Notes: generated from the sequence alone by a model not told the origin. A stretch of 10,659 nt of DNA from Intestinibacter sp. (GCF_022780145.1 NZ_JALEXO010000109.1:1-10659), one strand, 5' to 3'. Counted from the stretch's first letter, positions 1 to 6,881 are shown. Numbers and translations: made by a program.

Positions 1-42
1 GAAGATGGTTATTTACTTGTTATTAGAAATTTAAAAATATAG
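1..42 (+). CDS. thiN: C-terminal tail of an upstream gene, probably thiamine pyrophosphokinase (thiN)
   Basis: Only the last 13 codons are in the window, reading EDGYLLVIRNLKI and then TAG. A hydrophobic GYLLVI strand just before the stop is like the C-terminal end of ThiN, the enzyme that makes thiamine diphosphate from thiamine and ATP. In Bacillus subtilis thiN lies directly upstream of spoVM, and a spoVM-like gene follows here. The frame is open from base 1 and a terminator follows within 20 nt, which supports a real gene end. The ThiN identity rests mainly on synteny; 13 residues cannot prove it. Confidence 0.45.
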   Translation, partial: EDGYLLVIRNLKI

Positions 43-56
43 ATATAAAAATTATT

Positions 57-90
57 AAAGGAGCAGTTTGAATTGACAGACTGCTCTTTT
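57..90 (+). terminator. Intrinsic terminator after the upstream (thiN-like) gene
   Basis: A perfect 7 bp GC-containing stem (61-67 with 80-86) with a 12 nt loop is preceded by AAAG and followed by TTTT, so the stem can extend by A-U and G-U pairs. It lies 15-20 nt after the TAG at 40-42 and separates the upstream operon from spoVM. Confidence 0.8.
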
Positions 91-103
91 ATGCTTGTTG
101 GCA

Positions 104-131
104 TCATATTATAACTTTTGAATCATATATA
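104..131 (+). promoter_or_regulatory. Candidate sigma-E-type sporulation promoter for spoVM
   Basis: TCATATT at 104-110 matches the Bacillus sigma-E -35 consensus (kmATATT). After 13 nt, CATATA at 124-129 resembles the -10 consensus (CATACAnT), with one mismatch in the core. The spacer is about one base shorter than the usual 14-15. The predicted start falls near 137, about 38 nt upstream of the spoVM ATG. In B. subtilis spoVM is transcribed in the mother cell under sigma-E, so motif and gene agree. AT-rich sequence makes chance matches likely, so this is a prediction. Confidence 0.45.
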
Positions 132-174
132 GAACAAAGTATGAATAAAATTTATTATATGAGGAGTGGTTAAT

Positions 175-249
175 ATGAAAATGATAACTATTAAAATGCC
201 AAAATGGATTTCAAACATAATTTTAAAATTTATGAAAAAGAGCAAATAG
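175..249 (+). CDS. spoVM: SpoVM-like 24-residue sporulation peptide
   Basis: This 24-codon gene has a strong ribosome binding site (GAGGAG, 161-166) 8 nt before its ATG. The peptide begins MKMITIKMPKW and ends in a lysine-rich tail. As I recall it, B. subtilis SpoVM is 26 residues and begins MKFYTIKLPKF. M1, K2, T5-I6-K7, P9, K10 and I15 coincide, and P9 is the residue known to matter for localisation. SpoVM is an amphipathic helix that binds the positively curved outer forespore membrane, anchors the SpoIVA ATPase basement layer of the spore coat and inhibits FtsH. Here residues 11-24 would form a cationic amphipathic helix. It has its own candidate sigma-E promoter and terminator, so it is probably monocistronic. 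The position between a thiN-like tail and rpmB matches B. subtilis. It is short enough to be missed by standard gene callers. Confidence 0.85.
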   Translation: MKMITIKMPKWISNIILKFMKKSK

Positions 250-292
250 TAGTTTTAGAGTTTAGATTTTAATTTTATATGCAATAAAAATG

Positions 293-337
293 AGGATTTT
301 TGCAATAAATATATATTTTTTTGCAAAAATCCTTTTT
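293..337 (+). terminator. Intrinsic terminator of spoVM
   Basis: A perfect 13 bp inverted repeat (293-305 with 321-333; AGGATTTTTGCAA on the left arm) with a 15 nt A/T loop, followed by a T run to 337. It starts 44 nt after the spoVM stop codon. Confidence 0.8.
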
Positions 338-572
338 ATATGTTTTAATGTAAATTTGTTTTATATACAAAAAAGGAATTTAGTAAAATATATATTGCAT
401 TTGATTAACTATTAAAATTATATAAATACTTAAAAATACAATGAAAATGTATAAAATTTAACAAATATATGCAATTTTGTGCGTCGAAAAATTACAATTA
501 AAACCAAAAATAAAAATTAAAAATACAGAAAATTATGTGTATTGATATTTCTATTTATTTATTTTCATTTTA

Positions 573-581
573 TGGTATAAT
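573..581 (+). promoter_or_regulatory. Extended -10 promoter of the symporter gene
   Basis: TGGTATAAT is a perfect extended -10 element (TGn plus TATAAT, 576-581) about 77 nt upstream of the symporter ATG. No good -35 hexamer sits at 16-18 nt, which is typical of extended -10 promoters. The leader would be about 70 nt. Confidence 0.6.
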
Positions 582-657
582 ATCAAACGGGTCTAAAAAT
601 AAATAAAAATGAAAAATTAAAGTTTTATAAAAATATTTTTTAAGGAGAGATTGAAAT

Positions 658-1953
658 ATGGAAAATAGTAAAAAGAAACTTGGACTAACTACTAGAATTT
701 TTATCGCTCTTATCTTAGGGGCTATATTTGGTGTTATACTATATTACTTAGTTCCAAAGGGAACTTTTAGAGATGACATTTTAATTAATGGTGTTTTTTA
801 TGTTTTAGGAGATGGATTCTTAAGATTAATGCAAATGCTAGTAGTTCCATTAGTATTTTGTTCATTAATATGCGGTAGTGCAGCTATTGGAGATACTAAG
901 ACATTAGGAAAAGTCGGTGTTAAGACAATAATGTTCTATATGGCTACAACTGCTTTAGCTATAACTGTGGCATTATCAGTTGCCAAGGTTATAAATCCCG
1001 GTATAGGACTTGATTTATCATCAATACAAAAGGCCGATACAACAGTTGCTGAAGCAACTAGCTTTGCAGATACTATACTTAATATAATTCCTAAAAACCC
1101 AATTCAAGGTTTAGCAGAAGGAAATATGCTTCAAATAATAGTTTTCGCATTAATAGTAGGTATATTAATCGCAAAAATGGGAGAAAGAGCAGATTTATTA
1201 TTAAAAGGATTTACACAATTTAACGATTTAATGATGGAAATGACTGTTCTTGTAATGAAAGTCGCTCCATTCGGTGTATTTTGTTTGATAGCGAAAAACT
1301 TTGCTAATATAGGATTTGATGCATTCTTGCCTATGTTAAAATATATGGGTAGTGTCTTCCTAGCGTTGGGAGTACAATGCTTTGTAGTTTACATGGTGTT
1401 CTTAAAAATAGGTACAGGCTTAAATCCTGTTAAATTTATAAAGAAATTCCTTCCAGTTATGGGGTTTGCATTTTCAACTGCAACATCTAACGCTACAATA
1501 CCAATGTCTATAGAAACATTGAATAAGAAAATGGGTGTATCTAAGAAAATATCATCATTTACTATACCTCTAGGTGCTACTATAAATATGGATGGTACTG
1601 CTATAATGCAAGGTGTTGCCGTAGTATTCGTCGCACAAGCATTTGGAATAACTTTAACCCCAATGGATTATTTAACAGTTATTGCAACAGCTACACTTGC
1701 TTCAATAGGAACAGCTGGTGTACCAGGGGTAGGTCTTATAACTTTATCAATGGTGTTTGCATCTGTAGGTCTTCCTGTAGAAGGTATAGCGCTTATAATG
1801 GGTATAGATCGTATATTAGATATGACTAGAACAGCAGTAAACATAACTGGAGATGCAGTTTGTACTACTATAGTTGCTTATCAAAATAAAGATGTAGATG
1901 TCGATGTATTTAATAGTAATGATGTTGAAGAAGTAGATGCTATAACTTGCTAA
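658..1953 (+). CDS. Dicarboxylate/amino acid:cation symporter (DAACS/SLC1 family)
   Basis: A 431-residue polytopic membrane protein of the glutamate transporter fold, which couples Na+ or H+ entry to uptake of acidic amino acids or C4-dicarboxylates by an elevator mechanism. The start is set by AAGGAGAG at 642-649. Signatures seen are the HP1-tip stretch STATSNATIP (273-282), the TM7 Na+-binding motif NMDGT (310-314), the HP2 gate SIGTAGVPG (349-357), and the TM8 segment with D384, D388, R391, N395 and D399. R391 corresponds to the arginine (R397 in GltPh) that binds the side-chain carboxylate, so an acidic substrate is likely. Whether it is glutamate, aspartate or a dicarboxylate cannot be decided. 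The last 20 residues are a soluble tail rich in Asp and Val. It has its own promoter and terminator and is therefore a single-gene unit inserted between spoVM and rpmB. Confidence 0.95.
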   Translation: MENSKKKLGLTTRIFIALILGAIFGVILYYLVPKGTFRDDILINGVFYVLGDGFLRLMQMLVVPLVFCSLICGSAAIGDTKTLGKVGVKTIMFYMATTALAITVALSVAKVINPGIGLDLSSIQKADTTVAEATSFADTILNIIPKNPIQGLAEGNMLQIIVFALIVGILIAKMGERADLLLKGFTQFNDLMMEMTVLVMKVAPFGVFCLIAKNFANIGFDAFLPMLKYMGSVFLALGVQCFVVYMVFLKIGTGLNPVKFIKKFLPVMGFAFSTATSNATIPMSIETLNKKMGVSKKISSFTIPLGATINMDGTAIMQGVAVVFVAQAFGITLTPMDYLTVIATATLASIGTAGVPGVGLITLSMVFASVGLPVEGIALIMGIDRILDMTRTAVNITGDAVCTTIVAYQNKDVDVDVFNSNDVEEVDAITC

Positions 1954-1976
1954 TTTGATAATATATAATATAAAAT

Positions 1977-2023
1977 AAAAAGCTTTATGGAGCGGATTTT
2001 GAATTTGCTCCATAAAGCTTTTT
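1977..2023 (+). terminator. Strong, probably bidirectional terminator after the symporter
   Basis: A 17 bp perfect stem (1977-1993 with 2007-2023) can extend inward by five more pairs, including two G-U, to a 3 nt loop. It is flanked by an A run on the left and a T run (2019-2025) on the right, so it could stop transcription in both directions. It lies 23 nt after the symporter stop and would also catch read-through from rpmB on the other strand. Confidence 0.9.
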
Positions 2024-2055
2024 TTATTTATTTAAAATCGATGACTTTTAAAATT

Positions 2056-2102
2056 AAAAAAGGGATTATTGCACAATACATAGTACTTTGCAGTAATCCC
2101 TT
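2056..2102 (-). terminator. Intrinsic terminator of rpmB
   Basis: A 14 bp stem with a single G-U pair (2060-2073 with 2089-2102) and a 15 nt loop. On the minus strand the hairpin is followed by a six-base T run (complement of the A run 2056-2061). It begins 20 nt after the rpmB stop codon. Confidence 0.85.
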
Positions 2103-2122
2103 AATTAATAATAATAAAATTA

Positions 2123-2311
2123 TTAAGCTCTCTCAACTTTTCCTGAACGTAAACATCTTGTACAAACTTTAACTCTTTTTGGAGTTCCATCTTCTACAAC
2201 TCTAACGTTTCTTAAGTTAGCAGACCAAGTTCTTTTATTATGTTTGTTTGAGTGTGATACTTGGTTTCCTGCAACTTTACCTTTACCACATACACAACAT
2301 ACTTTTGCCAT
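2123..2311 (-). CDS. rpmB: 50S ribosomal protein L28 (zinc-ribbon form)
   Basis: A 62-residue basic protein typical in length for bacterial L28, a component of the large ribosomal subunit near the E site. The family signature is clear: MAKVCCVCGKG at the N-terminus, the SHSNKHNKRTW core, and VCTRCLRSGKV near the end. Two CxxC pairs (C5/C8 and C50/C53) mark the zinc-binding C+ version. Some bacteria replace that version by a zinc-free paralogue under zinc starvation. The start is fixed by a perfect AAGGAGG 9 nt upstream (complement of 2321-2327). The gene is transcribed against its neighbours. As I recall, B. subtilis has the same opposite orientation between spoVM and yloU. Confidence 0.97.
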   Translation of the reverse strand: MAKVCCVCGKGKVAGNQVSHSNKHNKRTWSANLRNVRVVEDGTPKRVKVCTRCLRSGKVERA

Positions 2312-2358
2312 CTTAGCACACCTCCTTAATCCATAATCTTTTAGACTGAAACATATTT

Positions 2359-2387
2359 ATATTAACACAAACATTAATATTTTGCAA
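2359..2387 (-). promoter_or_regulatory. Sigma-A-type promoter of rpmB
   Basis: On the minus strand TTGCAA (2382-2387) and TAATAT (2359-2364) are separated by exactly 17 nt, a good match to the housekeeping consensus TTGACA-N17-TATAAT. The leader to the rpmB ATG would be roughly 40 nt and includes the AAGGAGG ribosome binding site. Confidence 0.65.
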
Positions 2388-2646
2388 GACAAATATGATA
2401 ATGATTTATTTCGTATTGAAGAATTTTGCATTATCATATAAAATTATATATATAAATTGTAATAATGTAAATATTAAAAATGAAAAATCATAAATTATTT
2501 TTTTGAGTATCTGAAATTTATATATATTTGAAATAAAGATTTTGCATAAAATCTTTAATTTATAGTGATTTTATAGTATTATATACTAATGATTGGTTAT
2601 TTTAATATACTTTATTATCAATTTTAAAATAAATAATTAAACAATC

Positions 2647-2661
2647 ATGTAAATTTTACAT
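2647..2661. repeat. Small palindrome upstream of asp23
   Basis: ATGTAAA and TTTACAT are perfect 7 bp arms around a single T. The site lies 57 nt upstream of the asp23 ATG, where an operator could sit. I recognise no regulator for it, and in such AT-rich DNA it may be chance. Confidence 0.3.
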
Positions 2662-2717
2662 AGTTTTTGTACAAAATAAAAGTAATAAAAAATTAAAACT
2701 TAAGGGGGTTAAAAACC

Positions 2718-3068
2718 ATGAGTGCAAAAGTAAATAATAAATATGGATGTATAGAAATAGATAAACAAGTTATAGCTCAAATAGTATATAGAGCTGCTAT
2801 GGAAAGCTACGGTTTAGTAGGATTTTCACAAAAGATAAAAGGAATAGTGGAATTACTAAAAGAAGGCAATATAGCAAAGGGTGTTAAAGTAACAGAATTA
2901 GAAAACAACACTATAGAAATTGAACTATTTGTTGTAATGCAATACGGCATAAATATAGCTACAGTTGCAAATAACATAATAGAAAGAGTAAAATACTCTG
3001 TTGAAAACGACACTGGTATAAAGGTCAGCAAAATAGACGTCAACGTCCAAGGTATTCGAGTAAAGTAA
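2718..3068 (+). CDS. yloU: Asp23/Gls24 family protein (YloU-like)
   Basis: A 116-residue soluble protein with the Asp23 fold: an N-terminal strand and helix (GCIEIDKQVIAQIVYRAA, about 10-27), then alternating strands, and the C-terminal segment IDVNVQGIRV. Members are abundant, membrane-associated proteins connected to alkaline shock and envelope stress in Staphylococcus; their biochemical role is not settled. The start is supported by AAGGGGG at 2702-2708. The gene lies 15 nt upstream of fakA and is almost certainly cotranscribed with it, an arrangement widely conserved in Firmicutes. That pairing suggests a link between the Asp23 protein and membrane lipid metabolism, which is inference only. 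Confidence 0.9.
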   Translation: MSAKVNNKYGCIEIDKQVIAQIVYRAAMESYGLVGFSQKIKGIVELLKEGNIAKGVKVTELENNTIEIELFVVMQYGINIATVANNIIERVKYSVENDTGIKVSKIDVNVQGIRVK

Positions 3069-3083
3069 TTTAGGAGGAAAGAA

Positions 3084-4712
3084 ATGATTCAATATATAGA
3101 CGGAAAGCAATTAAGAGATATGTTTGTTTCTGGTGCAAATAATCTTAAAAATCATAAAGAAATAGTAGACAAACTAAATGTATTTCCAGTTCCAGATGGA
3201 GATACAGGGACAAATATGTCTCTAACTATATCTTGTGCAATAAAGGAATTAAACAAAGTAGAAAATGATGATATAGGACAACTTGGAAAAGCTCTTTCTA
3301 AAGGTTCTTTAATGGGTGCTAGAGGAAATTCTGGTGTTATTTTATCTCAAATAATAAGAGGTTTAGCTAAATCTATAGAAGGCAAGGATCAGCTTTCTAG
3401 TATGGATATAGCTGAGGCTTTAAAAAATGGCTCTGATACAGCTTATAAAGCCGTAATAAAACCAGTGGAAGGAACTATACTTACAGTAGTGAGAGAAAGC
3501 TCTGAATATGCATTAAAGGCTGCTGCTTTAGAAGATGATATAGTAGAATTTATGACACTTGTAATAAATGAAGCTAATAATTCATTAAATAGAACTCCAG
3601 AGCTATTACATGCGTTAAAAGAAGCTGGTGTTGTAGATTCTGGTGGGAAGGGATTAGTTTTAGTATATGAAGGAATGTTGAAGTCACTACAAGGTGAAAG
3701 TGTAGAAGGAGAAGATGTTCAACCTGCTGAATCTACTTCTGTAAAAGTAGAAAACAAAATATCTACAGAAGATATTAAATACCAATACTGTACAGAATTT
3801 ATACTTGAAACTGATAAGATATCTGACTTAAAAATGCGAGATATAATGATAAAATACGGAGATAGCTTAGTAGTTGTAGGAGATGAAGGTGTAATAAAGG
3901 TACATGTTCACACTAATACTCCAGGTACTGTTCTTCAAGAGGCATTAGCATTTGGTCAATTATTGACAATAAAAATAGAAAATATGAAGCTACAACATGA
4001 AAATAAAGTAATACAAGATGCTCAAGATACTAAAGAAGAAGTTAAAGAGGAACCAAAGGAATTTGGCTTCATAGCGACTTCAATGGGTGAAGGTTTAGCT
4101 AAAATATTCAAAGATTTTGGCGTAGATCACATAATAGAAGGTGGTCAAACTATGAATCCAAGTACAGAGGATTTCATGAAGGCAATCGACGAGATGAATG
4201 CAAATAACATAATTATACTTCCAAATAACAGTAATATAATTATGGCTGCAAACCAAGCTAAAGAGCTAAGCGATAAAAATATAATAGTAATACCTACAAA
4301 AAATGTATCTCAAGCATTTGCTGCATTAGTTAGCTTCGATGGAGATTCAACAATAGAAGAAAACGAAGCTAATATGCTAGAAGCTTTAAAAACAGTAAAG
4401 AGCGGTCAAGTAACTTACGCTGTTAGAAATACAGTTATAAACGATGTTGAGGTAAAAGAGGGCAATATCATAGGCTTAGGCGAAGGTAAATTACTATCAG
4501 CAGGTGATGATATAGATGATATAACTACAAAGCTTATAGAAAGCTTAGTAGATGAAGATAGTGCAATAATAACTTTATTCTATGGAGAAGATACTAAGAA
4601 GGAAGACGCAGAAGCTTTACAAGAAGCTTTAGAAGAAAAATTTGAAGATATAGACATAGAATTATATTATGGAGGTCAACCGATTTACTATTATTTAGTA
4701 TCTGTTGAATAA
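3084..4712 (+). CDS. fakA: Fatty acid kinase catalytic subunit FakA (DAK/DhaL-domain protein YloV)
   Basis: A 542-residue cytoplasmic kinase, normal length for FakA, that phosphorylates fatty acids presented by FakB binding proteins to give acyl-phosphates for phospholipid synthesis. The N-terminal DhaL-like ATP-binding domain (about 8-200) carries PVPDGDTGTNM, with D38 and D40 as the expected Mg2+ ligands, and GARGNSGVILSQ near residue 80. The middle domain shows C236 in YCTEF and H274/H276 in KVHVHTN, fitting the Cys/His zinc site reported for Staphylococcus aureus FakA. The C-terminal part (about 320-542), opening with the strand EFGFIATSMGEG, would be the FakB-binding, DegV-like domain. 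The residues 305-320 between them are acidic and look like a linker. TAGGAGG at 3071-3077 precedes the ATG. No fakB is in the window, so its partner is encoded elsewhere. Confidence 0.95.
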   Translation: MIQYIDGKQLRDMFVSGANNLKNHKEIVDKLNVFPVPDGDTGTNMSLTISCAIKELNKVENDDIGQLGKALSKGSLMGARGNSGVILSQIIRGLAKSIEGKDQLSSMDIAEALKNGSDTAYKAVIKPVEGTILTVVRESSEYALKAAALEDDIVEFMTLVINEANNSLNRTPELLHALKEAGVVDSGGKGLVLVYEGMLKSLQGESVEGEDVQPAESTSVKVENKISTEDIKYQYCTEFILETDKISDLKMRDIMIKYGDSLVVVGDEGVIKVHVHTNTPGTVLQEALAFGQLLTIKIENMKLQHENKVIQDAQDTKEEVKEEPKEFGFIATSMGEGLAKIFKDFGVDHIIEGGQTMNPSTEDFMKAIDEMNANNIIILPNNSNIIMAANQAKELSDKNIIVIPTKNVSQAFAALVSFDGDSTIEENEANMLEALKTVKSGQVTYAVRNTVINDVEVKEGNIIGLGEGKLLSAGDDIDDITTKLIESLVDEDSAIITLFYGEDTKKEDAEALQEALEEKFEDIDIELYYGGQPIYYYLVSVE

Positions 4713-4735
4713 AGAAATAAAATCATGTAAATAAT

Positions 4736-4770
4736 GGGGGCTGTTTCAATATTTATTGGCAGCCCTTTTT
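4736..4770 (+). terminator. Terminator of the asp23-fakA operon
   Basis: Stem GGGCTG (4738-4743) with CAGCCC (4760-4765) can extend by G-U pairs on both sides and is followed by TTTTT (4766-4770). It lies 24 nt after the fakA stop. Confidence 0.75.
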
Positions 4771-4782
4771 AAAAGAAAATTC

Positions 4783-4808
4783 ATCCTCTAAATGTAGAGG
4801 ATTTTTTT
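4783..4808 (+). terminator. Second terminator-like hairpin abutting the recG ribosome binding site
   Basis: A perfect 8 bp stem (4783-4790 with 4795-4802) with a 4 nt loop (AATG) is followed directly by six T residues (4803-4808). The recG ribosome binding site AGGTGATG begins at the next base. In form it is a textbook intrinsic terminator, but its position 12 nt before a start codon is unusual. It may act as a second stop for fakA read-through or as a cis-regulatory hairpin of recG. Confidence 0.7.
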
Positions 4809-4820
4809 AGGTGATGATAG

Positions 4821-6881
4821 ATGGATATTTTAAATAAGAATATTCAGTTTGTAAAAGGTATTGGTCCTAAAAAAGCTTTGAAACTGAATAAGTTAAATAT
4901 ATTTACAATAAAGGACTTATTGTATTATTTTCCGAGGGCTTACGAGGATAGAAGCAAAGTAAAAAAAATATGGCAGCTAGAGCACGATGAAAAAGCATGT
5001 ACAAAAGGAGTAATAACTAGCGTAAAAAGCCATGTCGCAAAAAATAATATTAAAATATCGAAATTTATTATAAAGGATGAAACTGCTCTTTTAACGCTTG
5101 TATTCTTTAATCAGGACTATCTCACAAAGGTATTTAAGCAAGGAGATAGTGTAATAGTTTATGGAAAAGTAAAGAGAGAGGGTTCTATTTTGGAGATGAA
5201 CTCCCCAGAGATAGAGTTTTTTACTAATTCGCCTACATCTACATGTAAGATGATACCGATATATCCACTTACTTATGGTGTTACAAATAAAGATATAGTA
5301 AATACTGTAAAAAATGTATATAATAATGAAGGTGTTAGTATAAAGGAGTATCTACCGCAGTATATAATAGATAAATATAAATTATGCAGTATTGATTTTG
5401 CAGTTAAAAATCTTCATATGCCAAGTGATAAACAATCTTTAAAAATTGCACTTTATAGAATGATTTTTGAAGAGTTTTTAATTTTGCAAATAGGTTTATT
5501 TTATCTAAAAAATGGCATAGACGATGAAAAAGGTATAAAATTTGAAAAAAAAGAAAAATTAAATGATATAATAAAATCTCTGCCATTTAAGCTGACAAAT
5601 GCACAATCTAGAGCATTTGACGAGGTAATAGAAGATATGCAAAGCGAAAACGTCATGAACAGGCTAATACAAGGTGACGTAGGGTCTGGAAAGACAATAG
5701 TAGCCACTTTAGTGCTTGCCTTGGCTGTTTTAAATGGATATCAAGGAGCTCTTATGGCTCCGACAGAAATTTTAGCTAGACAGCATTATATATCTTTAAA
5801 TGATACATTATCTCCTTTTGATATAAATGTAGGTTTACTAGTAGGTAGCTTGACTAAAAAACAAAAAGAAAAAGTACTAGATAAAGTAAAAAATGGAGAA
5901 ATAGATATTTTAATAGGAACACATGCCCTTATAGAAGACAATGTAGAATTCGATAATTTAGGTATAGTGGTGACTGATGAGCAACACAGGTTTGGAGTTA
6001 GACAGAGAGCTAAATTATCTACAAAGGGAAATAATCCAGATATCCTAGTTATGACTGCAACACCGATACCTAGAACGCTAGCCCTTATACTTTATGGAGA
6101 TTTAGATATATCTATAATAGATGAGCTTCCACCGGGGAGACAGCCTATAGATACGAAGGCATTTGAAGCCAAACAAAGGGATTTTATATACACAAATTTT
6201 ATCAGAGATGAAATAGACAAAGGAAGACAGGTATACGTAGTATGTCCACTCGTTGAAGAAAGTGAAGCTATAGAAGCAAAGGCCGCAGAGGATTTAAAGG
6301 AAGAGCTAAAGGAAAAATATTTTTCTGACTTAAATGTAGAGGTCTTACATGGGAAAATGAAGCCTTCCTTAAAAGATCAAATAATGAATGACTTCAAAAA
6401 AAATAAAATTCAAATTTTAGTCTCCACTACAGTGATTGAAGTCGGTGTAAATGTACCAAATGCGACGTTGATGATTATCGAAAATGCAGAAAGGTTTGGA
6501 CTGGCACAATTGCATCAATTGAGAGGTCGAGTAGGTAGAGGTTCACATAAGTCTCATTGTATATTGATTTATTCCTCTAAAAGCAATATATGCAAACAGC
6601 GTATGGAGATTATGGAAGAAACCAACGACGGATTTAAGATATCAGAAAAGGATTTAGAAATCAGAGGACCTGGAGAATTTTTCGGTACTAGACAGCACGG
6701 TCTTCCAGAGCTTAAAGTTGCTAATATATTTAAACATATAAAGATATTGAAATTAGCTCAAGAGGAAGCAAAAAATATTTTGAAAAACGATAAAAACTTA
6801 AGTAAAAACGAAAATATCTTACTAAAAAAAGAAATAATTGAAAAATTTAGCGATATTGATAAAGAAATATCATTAAATTAA
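4821..6881 (+). CDS. recG: ATP-dependent DNA helicase RecG
   Basis: A 686-residue protein, full length for RecG, the double-strand DNA translocase that remodels stalled forks and branch-migrates Holliday junctions and R-loops. The N-terminal third holds the helix-hairpin-helix-like opening (FVKGIGPKKALKLNKL) and the wedge OB fold (about 60-150). The superfamily 2 helicase core shows Walker A GDVGSGKT (285-292), the DEQH box (386-389), TATPIPRT shortly after, the TTVIEVGVNVPNA segment, and the arginine-finger motif QLRGRVGRG (from Q566). The C-terminal part has ERGPGEFFGTRQ-type sequence (here EIRGPGEFFGTRQHG). The start is placed at the ATG after AGGTGATG. Between fakA and recG there are two hairpins and no obvious promoter, so its transcription start is unclear. 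rsmD follows 43 nt later. Confidence 0.97.
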   Translation: MDILNKNIQFVKGIGPKKALKLNKLNIFTIKDLLYYFPRAYEDRSKVKKIWQLEHDEKACTKGVITSVKSHVAKNNIKISKFIIKDETALLTLVFFNQDYLTKVFKQGDSVIVYGKVKREGSILEMNSPEIEFFTNSPTSTCKMIPIYPLTYGVTNKDIVNTVKNVYNNEGVSIKEYLPQYIIDKYKLCSIDFAVKNLHMPSDKQSLKIALYRMIFEEFLILQIGLFYLKNGIDDEKGIKFEKKEKLNDIIKSLPFKLTNAQSRAFDEVIEDMQSENVMNRLIQGDVGSGKTIVATLVLALAVLNGYQGALMAPTEILARQHYISLNDTLSPFDINVGLLVGSLTKKQKEKVLDKVKNGEIDILIGTHALIEDNVEFDNLGIVVTDEQHRFGVRQRAKLSTKGNNPDILVMTATPIPRTLALILYGDLDISIIDELPPGRQPIDTKAFEAKQRDFIYTNFIRDEIDKGRQVYVVCPLVEESEAIEAKAAEDLKEELKEKYFSDLNVEVLHGKMKPSLKDQIMNDFKKNKIQILVSTTVIEVGVNVPNATLMIIENAERFGLAQLHQLRGRVGRGSHKSHCILIYSSKSNICKQRMEIMEETNDGFKISEKDLEIRGPGEFFGTRQHGLPELKVANIFKHIKILKLAQEEAKNILKNDKNLSKNENILLKKEIIEKFSDIDKEISLN

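Larger units (their letters stand above)
250..657. other. AT-rich intergenic region between spoVM and the symporter
   Basis: About 400 nt without a credible gene. It begins with the spoVM terminator (293-337) and ends with the symporter promoter (near 573-581) and ribosome binding site (642-648). In between (about 340-550) there are only A/T runs with no open frame supported by a ribosome binding site and no riboswitch or T-box that I can recognise. A loose 10 bp inverted repeat (562-571 with 606-615) flanks the -10 box but is low complexity. Confidence 0.7.
2312..2717. other. Divergent intergenic region between rpmB and asp23
   Basis: About 400 nt of extremely AT-rich sequence with no open frame worth calling on either strand. 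It contains the rpmB promoter (2359-2387), a possible long hairpin (arms 2589-2605 and 2624-2648) and a small palindrome at 2647-2661. Several TATAAT-like hexamers (for example 2561-2566, 2572-2577, 2582-2587) could serve asp23, but none has a good -35 at the right distance. No leader of a known riboswitch class is recognisable. Confidence 0.65.

Noticed and set aside
340..550. Possible riboswitch or small RNA in the spoVM-symporter gap
   Set aside because: No GC-containing paired elements or conserved core were found; the sequence is featureless A/T.
562..615. 10 bp inverted repeat (TTTTCATTTT / AAAATGAAAA) around the symporter promoter as an operator
   Set aside because: It is composed almost only of A and T runs, and similar matches occur by chance throughout this intergenic DNA.
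1816..2013. Open frame on the minus strand over the symporter end
   Set aside because: It lies antisense to the conserved C-terminus of the symporter and runs through its terminator hairpin; the product is low-complexity Ile/Tyr and no family is recognisable.
1987..2172. Open frame on the plus strand across the two hairpins
   Set aside because: It consists mostly of terminator sequence and the antisense of rpmB, and has no ribosome binding site.
2807..3043. Minus-strand frame inside asp23
   Set aside because: It is a shadow of the conserved Asp23 coding sequence.
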